Source: JBNKVT01 sp050299335
Lineage (GTDB): Bacteria; Pseudomonadota; Alphaproteobacteria; Rhodobacterales; Rhodobacteraceae
Assembly (NCBI GenBank): GCA_050299335.1
Contig: JBNKVT010000014.1
Span: forward strand, 62,001 to 126,000
Reading direction: 5' to 3'
DNA: 64,000 nucleotides
Shown here: positions 25,942-34,213 of the stretch, in pieces
Numbering within the stretch: the stretch's first letter is position 1
How the letters are laid out: each line of letters starts with the position of its first letter
The notes under the pieces: generated by a model
Databases searched by the model: none
What the model was told of the DNA's origin: nothing
What the model saw: only the letters and a program-made list of their open reading frames with translations
Position numbers and translations under genes: made by a program

Positions 25942-26586
25942 ATGCGTAATTCGATCCTGACAACCGCCCTGACCATGACAGTTCTTGCCACCGGCGCCTT
26001 CGCCCAGGGCGCCCCGGGTTTCTATGCCGGCGGCCAGATTGGCTATGAGACGTCCGTGGGCGAACTCGACATTCCCGCCTACGAGCCTGAAAGCCCCTAC
26101 GACCACGACCATGACGGGATGATGGGTGGCGTCTTCGCCGGTTACAACTTCACCCTGTCGAATGGCGTGATCGTCGGTGTCGAGGCCGGGGCCAATCTGC
26201 TGGGAACGGAAGGAGTCACGGACACGAGCGATGATTTCCCAGAGGAGGAGTTCCAGACCCGGGCGTCATGGGAAGCCTCCGTGGTTGGCCGTGTTGGCAG
26301 TACCTATGGAGGGTATTTTCTCTACGGCCTCGCAGGCGCTTCGATGACCGAACTGGAGGGGAATTACGACGGAGATTTCGGCGAGTCCGATACCGCGTCC
26401 GACAGCCGGATCGGCTACACGCTTGGCGTCGGTGCCGAGCGCGGGTTCGGCTCGAACCTGTTCGGGCGCATGGAGGTGCGGTACGCCGACTACGGTTCGT
26501 TTGACTTGCAGTGTGACAGCTGCGGACCGACCAATGTCGACTATTCCACCTTGTCGGTGACTGTCGGCGTCGGGATGAGTTTCTGA
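25942..26586 (+). CDS. Outer-membrane beta-barrel protein (OmpA-like / Omp25-type porin family)
   Basis: A 214-residue exported protein: signal peptide MRNSILTTALTMTVLATGAF with cleavage near AFA-QG, then GFYAGGQIGYET, an acidic loop rich in His/Asp (YDHDHDGMMGG), VFAGYNFTLSNGVIVGVEAG, YGGYFLYGLAGASMTELEG, LGVGAERGFGSNLFGRMEVR and YADYGSF. It ends VTVGVGMSF with the terminal Phe that BAM recognises. Eight strands are expected. The loop SFDLQCDSCGPTNV has a Cys pair likely to form a disulfide. It resembles Rhizobiales Omp25/Omp31-type barrels. A plausible -35 TTGAGC (25883) lies upstream. Role unknown. Confidence 0.85.
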   Translation: MRNSILTTALTMTVLATGAFAQGAPGFYAGGQIGYETSVGELDIPAYEPESPYDHDHDGMMGGVFAGYNFTLSNGVIVGVEAGANLLGTEGVTDTSDDFPEEEFQTRASWEASVVGRVGSTYGGYFLYGLAGASMTELEGNYDGDFGESDTASDSRIGYTLGVGAERGFGSNLFGRMEVRYADYGSFDLQCDSCGPTNVDYSTLSVTVGVGMSF

Positions 26587-26662
26587 AGCGTTGCGTCGCC
26601 GGGTGGAGCGTTTTCAACGCACCACTCGGGCAGAATCGCGGAGCCGGCTTGCGCCGCGCTTT

Positions 26663-26688
26663 CCCGCGATTCGCACGTGAATCGCGGG
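26663..26688. terminator. Hairpin between convergent genes
   Basis: CCCGCGATTC (26663-26672) pairs perfectly with GAATCGCGGG (26679-26688) across a GCACGT loop, which is itself palindromic. A third copy of the arm, GAATCGCGG, occurs at 26634-26642. It lies between the outer-membrane protein gene and the convergent ThuA gene and could end transcription from both sides, though no T-run follows. Confidence 0.5.
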
Positions 26689-26729
26689 GTAATTCAAGGG
26701 ACTGAAACTGGTTTACCGGTGAACCGGGT

Positions 26730-27458
26730 TCAGAAATTCTTGTGCTCGCTCTCGAACATCGCCTTGGTCAGCCCCTCGGCCTTCGCCGCCTCCCGCCCGT
26801 CGGCGGCCCAGAGGAGGCCGCGTCTCAGCATTTCCAGAGGGGCTCCGTGATCGATGACGCCGACCTGGTGGCCTAGCGAGTTGTAATAGACCCGGCCCAT
26901 CCCCCAGCGCCGCGTCCAGGCCACCGGCATCTCGGTCTCGCCGTTGACCGAGTGGTACCACTTGGCCTGTGGGTTGGGGAAGGTGGTCGTCGCCAGCACC
27001 TCGTTCACCGGATCGACATGCAGGTAGTATTGCTCGGACTTGACCATGAAATTGCCGATGCCCTTGACCAGCGGGTTCTCGGGCGCGGTGATCCTGACTT
27101 CGTAGTCGATGCCGTCGCCACCGGGATGCGAGACCCAGTTTGCCCCGGTGATGAACTGCCACAGAACGTTCTCGCGGAAAGCGTCGCACATGCCGCCATG
27201 AACGCCTGCCAGCCCGACGCCGCCCGCGACCGCCTCGCAGATATTGACGACATAGTCCTTCTCGATCTTCGACATGGTCCAGACCGGGACGATCAGATCG
27301 AGCGGGTCGAGCCTGGACTGGTCGGCGAAACAGTCGAGGCTGTCGGTGACCGCGACCTCGAAGCCGGCCGCCTTCAGGATGCCCTCGCAGAGGGCGGCGA
27401 CTCTTTCGGGGTCGTGGCCGTCCCAGCCGCCCCAGGTGATCAGTGCCTGTCGTGTCAT
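26730..27458 (-). CDS. ThuA domain-containing protein
   Basis: A 242-residue soluble protein of the ThuA (trehalose-utilisation) family, which has a class I glutamine amidotransferase-like fold without the catalytic Cys. Visible marks: ITWGGWDGHDPERVAALCEG, LDLIVPVWTMSKIEKDYVVN, GVGLAGVHGGMCDAFREN, TGANWVSHPGGDGIDY, YLHVDPVNEVLATTTF and MPVAWTRRWGMGRVYYNSLG. ThuA acts with ThuB, an oxidoreductase, in disaccharide (trehalose/sucrose) catabolism through 3-keto intermediates in rhizobia. Here the ThuB-like gene precedes it in transcription, 85 bp away. The sugar ABC transporter genes of the classical thu operon are absent. Confidence 0.88.
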   Translation of the reverse strand: MTRQALITWGGWDGHDPERVAALCEGILKAAGFEVAVTDSLDCFADQSRLDPLDLIVPVWTMSKIEKDYVVNICEAVAGGVGLAGVHGGMCDAFRENVLWQFITGANWVSHPGGDGIDYEVRITAPENPLVKGIGNFMVKSEQYYLHVDPVNEVLATTTFPNPQAKWYHSVNGETEMPVAWTRRWGMGRVYYNSLGHQVGVIDHGAPLEMLRRGLLWAADGREAAKAEGLTKAMFESEHKNF

Positions 27459-27543
27459 TGTCTTTCCTTTCTACGCATTTCGCCTGAACGCGGCCTCCCC
27501 AATCGCTGCCTCGCCCTTCCGGTCGAACGCGATTTGGACAACT

Positions 27544-28650
27544 CTATTTGTCCGAAGGCGGAATGCCCGCTTCAAATTCGCCATCCGTGACCGCCGCGGG
27601 CTGATCACAGGTGCTTTCGATCTCGATCGCGCGGGCCTCGCGGGTGGATTCGTCAAAGGCCAGCATCACGTCGAGCACGTGATAGGCCATCCGCCCCGAG
27701 CAGCGGTTGTCGCGCTTGTCGCGGATCGCAAGCGCCATGTCCGCCACGCCGATCGAGCGCATGTTGTCCGTCTGGCCGTGGGTGAGGGGGACCGGTTGCC
27801 ACTCGGTGTCGCCGCGCCGGAACAGACGCGGCTCGCCTCCGAAATGGTTGGGATCGGGAACCGACAGGCTGGCCTCGGTCCCGTGGAGCTCGATATTGTG
27901 GCAGGTGTGCTTGATGGTGTCGAAGGACATGATCAAGGTGATCAGCGCGCCGGAGCGGAACTCGATCACCCCGGTCACATGGGTGTTGATCTCGACAGGC
28001 AGCACCTGGCCTTTCGCCTTCTCCGACGAAGCGATCCGCTGGTCATGGGCGCGCGATCCCAGGGCCGTCACCCGACGGACCGGGCCGAGAAGATGGATGA
28101 GCGCGGTGATGTAGTAAGGCCCCATATCGAGCATCGGGCCGCCGCCGCGGAGATAGTAGAAGCCGGGATTTGGATGCCAGTGCTCGTGGCCCGGGCAGGC
28201 CATGACCGCTGTTCCCGCGACGACCCGGCCAAGTGCGCCGGCGTCGATGAGACCCCGGCAGGTCTGCAGCCCGCCGCCGAGAAACGTGTCCGGCGCAGAG
28301 CCGACATAGAGGTTCTTGCGCGCGGCCATGGACAGGACCTCGCGCCCGTCCTCGCGGCTGAGCGCGAAGGGTTTTTCGCAATGGACATGCTTGCCGGCCG
28401 CCAGCGCGGCGCGGTTCACCTCGGCATGGGCCTGGGGGATGGTGAGATTGACGACGATCTCGATCTCGGGGTCGGCGAGAAGATCGTCGATGGTCAGCGC
28501 CCGGTAGCCGAATTCCTCGGCGAGGGACTTCGCGGCCGCTTCGTCGAGGTCGGCGCAGGCGGCGATCTCGATGGCGGGAAGTGTAGCGGCGGCGCGGGCA
28601 TAAGCGCGTGAAATATTGCCGCAACCAATGATGCCGACCTTGGTGGCCAT
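27544..28650 (-). CDS. Gfo/Idh/MocA family oxidoreductase (ThuB-like)
   Basis: A 368-residue NAD(P)-dependent sugar dehydrogenase. The N-terminal Rossmann domain starts VGIIGCGNISRAYARAAATL. The conserved EKP is in AGKHVHCEKPFALSREDG. The C-terminal substrate domain includes GGGPMLDMGPYYITALIHLL with the catalytic His region downstream (HVTGVIEFRSGALITLIMSF). The start at 28650 has GGGAGGGG upstream. Paired with the ThuA gene, it most likely makes or uses 3-keto-glycosides, but inositol or other sugars are possible. It is first in a two-gene operon. Confidence 0.88.
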   Translation of the reverse strand: MATKVGIIGCGNISRAYARAAATLPAIEIAACADLDEAAAKSLAEEFGYRALTIDDLLADPEIEIVVNLTIPQAHAEVNRAALAAGKHVHCEKPFALSREDGREVLSMAARKNLYVGSAPDTFLGGGLQTCRGLIDAGALGRVVAGTAVMACPGHEHWHPNPGFYYLRGGGPMLDMGPYYITALIHLLGPVRRVTALGSRAHDQRIASSEKAKGQVLPVEINTHVTGVIEFRSGALITLIMSFDTIKHTCHNIELHGTEASLSVPDPNHFGGEPRLFRRGDTEWQPVPLTHGQTDNMRSIGVADMALAIRDKRDNRCSGRMAYHVLDVMLAFDESTREARAIEIESTCDQPAAVTDGEFEAGIPPSDK

Positions 28651-29153
28651 CGGCGGCCCCTCCCTCAAATACCGGTGTTTTGCCGAAGGACCTTAGGGGA
28701 GGCGGCATGGGAAGGCGAGAGCCGAATTGCGCCTGGCCGTTACCACCTTAGTTCCGGGCCGGGTGATGGGGGCGTTCCGCAACGTCTGGGTCGTGTTACC
28801 GGGCCGGAGGGGGCAGGGTGACGCTTGGGAAACTGTAAATGCCGTTCTAAAACTGCACAAAAAAATGCCGTGAGGGATAAAATGGCTAAAATTTGTGCAT
28901 ATTGCTGTTTTTTGGCCCGCCCCCCCTCCCCGAAACAGCGGCGATTCGTTGACCGGCGGGGAAGCTGCCGCTCAAGGTCCGGGCACCGCTGACGGTGAGT
29001 GGGCCTCTGTGTGACGGGGACGGGTGCCGGATTTCGGCGGGGGTGCGGCGAGGGATCGCTGCACCGTAACCATGCGGCGGACGGGTCGGGGCACAAAGGG
29101 ACAGTGAGACGCCAAGCCCGCTGCGACGATAACGACAGGGAGTTACCTGAACG
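28651..29153. promoter_or_regulatory. Divergent regulatory region between the thuB-like gene and urtA
   Basis: A 503-bp gap. It holds an inverted pair, TGCACAAA (28854-28861) and TTTGTGCA (28892-28899), 38 bp centre to centre, and a direct repeat of AAATGCCGT at 28837-28845 and 28863-28871. The block from 28830 to 28915 is AT-rich and is the likely promoter area for urtA. I looked for a sigma-54 -24/-12 element, expected if NtrC controls urea uptake. The nearest candidate (GG at 28884 with GC at 28897) has one base too many between the dinucleotides. The rest, to 29153, is GC-rich with no clear element. Confidence 0.45.
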
Positions 29154-30446
29154 ATGGGTAAACTGACGAAATTCGCAACCGGCGCCGTGATGGCTTCGCT
29201 GCTTGGAAGCACCGCGCTGGCGCAGGAGGACACGATCAAGGTCGGCATCCTGCATTCGCTTTCGGGCACGATGGCGATCTCGGAAACGACGCTGAAAGAC
29301 GCCATGCTGATGCTCATCGAGGAGCAGAACAAGAAGGGCGGGATCAACGGGCAGATGCTGGAAGCGGTCGTCGTCGACCCGGCTTCCGACTGGCCGCTCT
29401 TCGCCGAAAAGGCCCGCGAGTTGATCGAAGGCGAGGGCGTCGACGTGGTCTTCGGCTGCTGGACCTCGGTGAGCCGCAAATCGGTGCTGCCGGTGTTCGA
29501 AGAGCTGAACAGCCTGCTGTTCTACCCCGTCCAGTACGAGGGCGAGGAATCGCAGCGGAACGTGTTCTACACCGGGGCCGCCCCCAACCAGCAGGCGATC
29601 CCGGCGGTCGATTACCTGATGGAGAACGAGGGCGTCGAGCGCTGGGTTCTGGCCGGGACCGACTATGTCTACCCGCGCACCACCAACAAGATCCTCGAGG
29701 CCTATTTGCAGTCCAAGGGCGTCGCCCCCGAAGACATCATGATCAACTACACGCCGTTCGGGCATTCCGACTGGCAGACCATCGTGTCCGATATCGCCGA
29801 GTTCGGTTCGGCCGGCAAGAAGACCGCCGTGGTTTCGACCATCAACGGCGACGCCAACGTGCCGTTCTACAAGGAACTGGGCAACCAGGGCATCTCGGCG
29901 GAGGATATTCCGGTCGTGGCCTTCTCGGTCGGTGAGGAAGAACTCGCCGGTCTCGATACCGAGCCGCTTGTCGGCCATCTGGCCGCCTGGAACTACTTCA
30001 TGTCGGTGGACAGTGCCGAGAATGACGACTTCATCGACGCCTGGATCGACTTCATCGGCGACGAGGATCGGGTGACCAACGACCCGATGGAAGCCCACTA
30101 TATCGGCTTCAACATGTGGGTGGAAGCTGTTGAAAAGGCGGGCACAACCGATGCCGACGCCGTGATCGACGCCATCATCGGCGTGTCGGTGCCGAACCTT
30201 TCGGGCGGCTATTCGACCATGATGCCGAACCACCACATCACCAAGCCGGTGCTGGTCGGTGAAATCCAGGATGACGGCCAGTTCGACATCGTCTGGGAGA
30301 CCTCCGGCCTCGTGGTCGGCGACGAATGGTCCGACTACCTGCCGGAATCGGCCAAGCTGATCGCCGATTGGCGCGCGCCGATGTCCTGCGGCAACTTCAA
30401 CGTCGAAACCGGCGTCTGCGGCGGCTCGGAAACCGCTTCTCAGTAA
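29154..30446 (+). CDS. urtA: Urea ABC transporter substrate-binding protein
   Basis: A 430-residue periplasmic binding protein. Signal peptide MGKLTKFATGAVMASLLGST, then TALAQE. The mature protein shows the UrtA/AmiC signature: VGILHSLSGTMAISETTLKD, AVVVDPASDWPLFAEKAREL, VDVVFGCWTSVSRKSVLPVF, LNSLLFYPVQYEGEESQRNV and FYTGAAPNQQAIPAVDYLM. The C-terminus has a Cys pair (MSCGNFNVETGVCGG). It captures urea at low concentration and delivers it to UrtBC. It heads the urtABCDE operon, with a stable hairpin directly after the stop. No urease genes follow in this window, though ure genes often sit beside urt. Confidence 0.97.
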   Translation: MGKLTKFATGAVMASLLGSTALAQEDTIKVGILHSLSGTMAISETTLKDAMLMLIEEQNKKGGINGQMLEAVVVDPASDWPLFAEKARELIEGEGVDVVFGCWTSVSRKSVLPVFEELNSLLFYPVQYEGEESQRNVFYTGAAPNQQAIPAVDYLMENEGVERWVLAGTDYVYPRTTNKILEAYLQSKGVAPEDIMINYTPFGHSDWQTIVSDIAEFGSAGKKTAVVSTINGDANVPFYKELGNQGISAEDIPVVAFSVGEEELAGLDTEPLVGHLAAWNYFMSVDSAENDDFIDAWIDFIGDEDRVTNDPMEAHYIGFNMWVEAVEKAGTTDADAVIDAIIGVSVPNLSGGYSTMMPNHHITKPVLVGEIQDDGQFDIVWETSGLVVGDEWSDYLPESAKLIADWRAPMSCGNFNVETGVCGGSETASQ

Positions 30447-30452
30447 ACATAG

Positions 30453-30484
30453 GCGGGCTGGCCGGGGGTCTCCGGCCAGCCCGC
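30453..30484 (+). terminator. Stem-loop between urtA and urtB (attenuator/stabiliser)
   Basis: GCGGGCTGGCCGG (30453-30465) pairs perfectly with CCGGCCAGCCCGC (30472-30484), loop GGGTCT. It has a 13-bp GC-rich stem and no T-tract. It lies six bases after the urtA stop. Such stems usually protect the upstream binding-protein mRNA and reduce read-through into permease genes. Confidence 0.8.
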
Positions 30485-30597
30485 AACAATGACAGGCCCC
30501 GGCAGAGAATCGGGGTGGAAACGGGGATAGACGGATGGGTGCGGCGGCGCCTTCTCTTCGGACATCTCCCCAATGGAATGAACTGGCGGACAGGCTG

Positions 30598-32208
30598 ATG
30601 GTGTCGCGGATTTTTCTGAGTATCTGGCTGGTGATCTGGGCGGGGATCGCCCAGGCGCAGAGCTTCGAGGAATTGCTCCTGCAACTGCCCGAGGGCGATT
30701 ATGACGACCGGGCCGAGGTGATCGCGCAGATTGCCGCCACCGGCGACGAGCGGGCGGCGGAAATCCTTGAAATCCTCGGCGAGGGCGACCTGCATCTCTA
30801 CGAGGCCGCGGGGCCGTTTCAGGGCCGGATCGTGAAGATTGTCGAACGGGGGCGTGACGATTTCGCCTTCGACGCGCTGACCGGCGAGGAAATCGGCGAG
30901 ATCGGGCGGCGGGATACCGAAAAGATACGCGTCAACAACAGCTTGCGCCGCGCTGTTCGTTCAGCCATCGGGGTACTGACCCTGCGGTCTCCGGACCCGC
31001 AGAAGCGGCTGGCGGCGGCGGCTGCGGCCTTCCGGAACCCGGACCCGGAGCAGATCGAAGCCTTGGGGATGGCCATCGAGGCCGAAGAGGATGCCGAGGT
31101 GCGGGCCGCCTTCGAAGGTGCGCGGGCGGCGGCGGTGTTGCAGTCGGATCTGGGCGCTGACGAGAAGATTGCTGCGATTGCGGTGGTGCAGCTTCGGGGC
31201 GATCAGGACGCGCTGGGGCTCTTGACGCCGCTGTTGCAGGACGAGGACGAGGCGATCGCCCAGGCTGCCGAGGCGGCGATTGCCGATATCGAGGCGACCA
31301 AGAAGCTTTGGGATATGGGGCAGAACGTCTGGTACGGGCTGTCGCTGGGCTCGGTGCTGCTGCTGGCGGCCATCGGGCTGGCCATCACCTTTGGCGTCAT
31401 GGGGGTCATCAACATGGCCCATGGCGAGTTGGTGATGCTGGGGGCCTACACGACCTTCGCCATTCAGGAGTTCATTCGTGGCAGCGCGCCGGAGTTGTTC
31501 GGCTGGTCGCTGCTGATCGCGGCACCGGTGGCGTTTCTGGTCTCGGGCGGCGTCGGTGTCGCCATCGAGAGGGGTGTGGTGCGGTTCCTTTATGGACGGC
31601 CTTTGGAGACGCTATTGGCGACCTGGGGGATTTCGCTGATCCTGCAGCAGAGCGTGCGGACGATCTTCGGGCCGAACAACCGCGAGGTCGGCAACCCGGA
31701 TTGGATGGCGGGGGCGTTCCAGGTCGGGCAGCTGACGATCACCTGGAGCCGGCTCTGGATCCTCCTCTTCGCGCTGGTGGTGTTCGCCGGGCTGATGCTG
31801 CTGTTGAAACGCACGCCGATGGGATTGCAGATGCGGGCGGTGACCCAGAATCGGGCGATGGCGGCCGATATGGGCATCCGCACCGGCTGGGTCGATGCGA
31901 TGACCTTCGGGCTCGGGGCCGGGGTGGCGGGGCTGGCAGGCGTCGCGCTGAGCCAGATCGACAACGTCTCGCCGAACCTCGGGCAGAGCTATATCGTCGA
32001 CAGTTTCATGGTGGTCGTCTTCGGCGGGGCCGGGAACCTCTGGGGGGCACTGGCCGGGGCCTTCAGCCTTGGGATCGCCAACAAGTTCCTGGAGCCTTAT
32101 GCGGGCGCGGTGCTGGCCAAGGTGCTGGTGCTGGTCTTCATCATTCTCTTTATCCAGAAACGTCCGCGCGGCTTGTTCGCCGTGCGTGGCCGGGCGGTGG
32201 AGGGCTGA
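30598..32208 (+). CDS. urtB: Urea ABC transporter permease UrtB
   Basis: A 536-residue protein. A signal-like segment (SRIFLSIWLVIWAGIAQAQS) is followed by an N-terminal periplasmic alpha-helical region of about 200 residues with HEAT-like repeats rich in Ala and Glu, as is usual for UrtB. The membrane permease domain starts at about 240 (NVWYGLSLGSVLLLAAIGLA, GVMGVINMAHGELVMLGAYT) and has the LivH-like EAA-type loop RAVTQNRAMAADMGI. I chose ATG 30598 because it puts the signal segment at the N-terminus; ATG 30535 would add 21 hydrophilic residues. It forms the channel with UrtC. Confidence 0.95.
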   Translation: MVSRIFLSIWLVIWAGIAQAQSFEELLLQLPEGDYDDRAEVIAQIAATGDERAAEILEILGEGDLHLYEAAGPFQGRIVKIVERGRDDFAFDALTGEEIGEIGRRDTEKIRVNNSLRRAVRSAIGVLTLRSPDPQKRLAAAAAAFRNPDPEQIEALGMAIEAEEDAEVRAAFEGARAAAVLQSDLGADEKIAAIAVVQLRGDQDALGLLTPLLQDEDEAIAQAAEAAIADIEATKKLWDMGQNVWYGLSLGSVLLLAAIGLAITFGVMGVINMAHGELVMLGAYTTFAIQEFIRGSAPELFGWSLLIAAPVAFLVSGGVGVAIERGVVRFLYGRPLETLLATWGISLILQQSVRTIFGPNNREVGNPDWMAGAFQVGQLTITWSRLWILLFALVVFAGLMLLLKRTPMGLQMRAVTQNRAMAADMGIRTGWVDAMTFGLGAGVAGLAGVALSQIDNVSPNLGQSYIVDSFMVVVFGGAGNLWGALAGAFSLGIANKFLEPYAGAVLAKVLVLVFIILFIQKRPRGLFAVRGRAVEG

Positions 32209-32210
32209 CC

Positions 32211-33317
32211 ATGGGACTGATCGACCGCCGTATGGGGATCTTTCTGGCCGGGCTGTTCGTGCTGGTCGTGGCGATCCCGCTTGGCAACCAGATGATGAGC
32301 CCGGGCGAGGGCGGTTATGTGCCGAGCTATGTGGTGGCGCTGTTGGGCAAGTATCTGTGCTATGCGCTGCTGGCAGTGGCCCTGGATCTGGTCTGGGGCT
32401 TCTGCGGCATTCTGAGCCTCGGCCACGGGGCGTTCTTCGCCTTGGGCGGCTATGCAATGGGGATGCACCTGATGCGCGAGATCGGGCCGCGCGGGGTCTA
32501 TGGCAACCCGGTACTGCCGGATTTCATGGTTTTTCTGAACTATTCCGAGCTGCCCTGGTTCTGGCACGGGTTCGACATGTTCTGGTTCGCCTGCCTGATG
32601 GTGCTGCTGGTCCCCGGCCTTCTGGCCTTCGTCTTCGGCTGGTTCGCCTTCCGGAGCCGGGTCACCGGCGTCTACCTCTCGATCATCACCCAGGCCCTGA
32701 CCTATGCGCTGATGCTGGCGTTCTTTCGCAACAATCTGGGGCTGGGCGGCAATAACGGGCTGACGGATTTCAAGGATGTGCTGGGGTTCAACCTGCAATC
32801 GGATGCAACGCGTGTCGGACTGTTCCTCCTGTCCGCACTGGCGCTGACGGCGGGGCTGTTGATCTCGAAATGGATCACCTCGTCGAAGCTCGGCAAGGTG
32901 CTGGTCTCGATCCGCGATGCCGAGAGCCGCACGCGGTTCCTCGGCTACCGGGTCGAGCAGTACAAGCTGTTCGTCTTCGTGGTCTCGGCGATGATGGCCG
33001 GCGTGGCGGGGGCGCTCTATACGCCGCAGGTCGGCATCATCAACCCGTCTGAATTCGCCCCTGCGAACTCCATCGAGATCGTGATCTGGGTCGCCCTCGG
33101 CGGGCGCGGGACGCTGGTGGGGGCCGCGATCGGCGCGATCCTGGTGGCGCTGGCCAAGACTCTTCTGACCGGCTGGTTCCCGGAATTCTGGCTGTTCTTC
33201 CTCGGCGCGCTGTTCATCTTCGTGACCATCTTCCTGCCGACCGGCGTTCTCGGCGCCATCGAGGAGACGGTGCGCGGGTTTCGCCGGAAACCGGTGCTGA
33301 AGGAGGCGGAGGCATGA
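32211..33317 (+). CDS. urtC: Urea ABC transporter permease UrtC
   Basis: A 368-residue LivM-type permease with about ten helices. Marks: LVWGFCGILSLGHGAFFALG followed by GYAMGMHLM, YLSIITQALTYALMLAFFRN, NLGLGGNNGLTDFKDVLGF, and the ATPase-docking loop VLVSIRDAESRTRFLGYRVE. It forms the urea pore with UrtB. The ATG at 32211 comes two bases after the urtB stop, and the stop overlaps urtD by 4 bp. Tight packing indicates one transcript. Confidence 0.96.
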   Translation: MGLIDRRMGIFLAGLFVLVVAIPLGNQMMSPGEGGYVPSYVVALLGKYLCYALLAVALDLVWGFCGILSLGHGAFFALGGYAMGMHLMREIGPRGVYGNPVLPDFMVFLNYSELPWFWHGFDMFWFACLMVLLVPGLLAFVFGWFAFRSRVTGVYLSIITQALTYALMLAFFRNNLGLGGNNGLTDFKDVLGFNLQSDATRVGLFLLSALALTAGLLISKWITSSKLGKVLVSIRDAESRTRFLGYRVEQYKLFVFVVSAMMAGVAGALYTPQVGIINPSEFAPANSIEIVIWVALGGRGTLVGAAIGAILVALAKTLLTGWFPEFWLFFLGALFIFVTIFLPTGVLGAIEETVRGFRRKPVLKEAEA

Positions 33318-34057
33318 GTCGGGATACGCAACTTTATCTTCAGGGGGTCAGCCGCAGCTTTGACGGGTTCAAGGCGATCAACGGGCTGTCGCTGTTCATC
33401 GAGAAGGGCGAGTTGCGCGCCATCATCGGGCCAAACGGCGCGGGCAAGACCACCATGATGGATATCGTCACCGGCAAGACACGCCCCGATGAGGGCGAGG
33501 TGGTCTGGGGCGAGGATACGGACCTCACGAAGATCGACGAGGCGGGCTCGGCGCGGTTGGGGATCGGGCGGAAATTCCAGAAACCGACGGTGTTCGAGAC
33601 CCATACGGTCGAAGACAATCTGATGCTGTCTCTGAAGGGTGACCGGTCGGTCTGGGCGACGCTGTTTCATCGCCTCAGCGAGGCCGAGGCGGCGCGGATC
33701 GACGAGTTGCTGGAGCTGATCCGGCTGAAGGGGGATCGGGACCGGCTGGCGGCGGATCTGTCCCACGGGCAGAAGCAATGGCTGGAGATCGGGATGCTCT
33801 TGGCGCAGGAGCCGCAATTGCTGCTGGTCGACGAACCGGCGGCGGGGATGACGGATGAGGAAACGATGCGGACGGCGGAGTTGCTGCGCGAGATTGCCGG
33901 GGAACGGTCTGTCGTGGTCGTGGAGCATGACATGGAGTTCGTCCGCGCGCTCGACTGCAAGGTGACGGTGCTGCATCAGGGCGCGGTGCTGGCTGAAGGG
34001 TCCATCGACCATGTCTCGGAAAATCAACAGGTCATCGAAGTCTATCTGGGGCGCTAG
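33314..34057 (+). CDS. urtD: Urea ABC transporter ATP-binding protein UrtD
   Basis: A 247-residue LivG-type ATPase. Walker A GPNGAGKTT, Q-loop in GRKFQKPTVFETHTVEDNL, the signature LSHGQKQWLEIGM (SHGQ rather than SGGQ is characteristic of UrtD), Walker B LLLVDEPAAGMTDEE, and switch His in VVVVEHDMEFVRAL. Energises urea import with UrtE. Overlaps urtC by 4 bp (ATGA). A 50-codon ORF begins three bases after its stop. Confidence 0.97.
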   Translation: MSRDTQLYLQGVSRSFDGFKAINGLSLFIEKGELRAIIGPNGAGKTTMMDIVTGKTRPDEGEVVWGEDTDLTKIDEAGSARLGIGRKFQKPTVFETHTVEDNLMLSLKGDRSVWATLFHRLSEAEAARIDELLELIRLKGDRDRLAADLSHGQKQWLEIGMLLAQEPQLLLVDEPAAGMTDEETMRTAELLREIAGERSVVVVEHDMEFVRALDCKVTVLHQGAVLAEGSIDHVSENQQVIEVYLGR

Positions 34058-34060
34058 GCG

Positions 34061-34213
34061 ATGAACGTGATCCGGCATTCGATGGCATTACCGCCCTTTC
34101 CGGCCTGGCCCGGGCAGCATGGCGGCGGAATTCGAGGCGGCTGGCTGCGGCTGAATTGGTTCTCGGTGATCCGAGGTGTCCGGGACTGGCAGGTGAAGAG
34201 GTTTGCGGTATGA
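34061..34213 (+). CDS. Candidate 50-residue small protein coupled between urtD and urtE
   Basis: An ATG three bases after the urtD stop opens a 50-codon frame that ends in a TGA overlapping the urtE ATG by 4 bp (ATGA at 34210-34213), exactly the junction style used throughout this operon. The peptide is basic and Trp/Gly/Pro-rich: MNVIRHSMALPPFPAWPGQH, then GGGIRGGWLR and a C-terminus of VRDWQVKRFAV. It has no signal peptide or clear membrane helix. The ribosome-binding site is weak (GGGGCGC). It may be a real small protein or a translational bridge that delivers ribosomes to urtE across an otherwise untranslated 152-bp gap. Confidence 0.45.
   Translation: MNVIRHSMALPPFPAWPGQHGGGIRGGWLRLNWFSVIRGVRDWQVKRFAV

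Noticed and set aside
28884..28898. Possible sigma-54 -24/-12 promoter of urtA
   Set aside because: GG and GC are separated by 11 bases instead of 10, and no convincing NtrC sites surround it.
28740..30236. 498-codon minus-strand frame over urtA and its promoter
   Set aside because: Shadow of urtA; runs through the likely regulatory region and shows no family resemblance.
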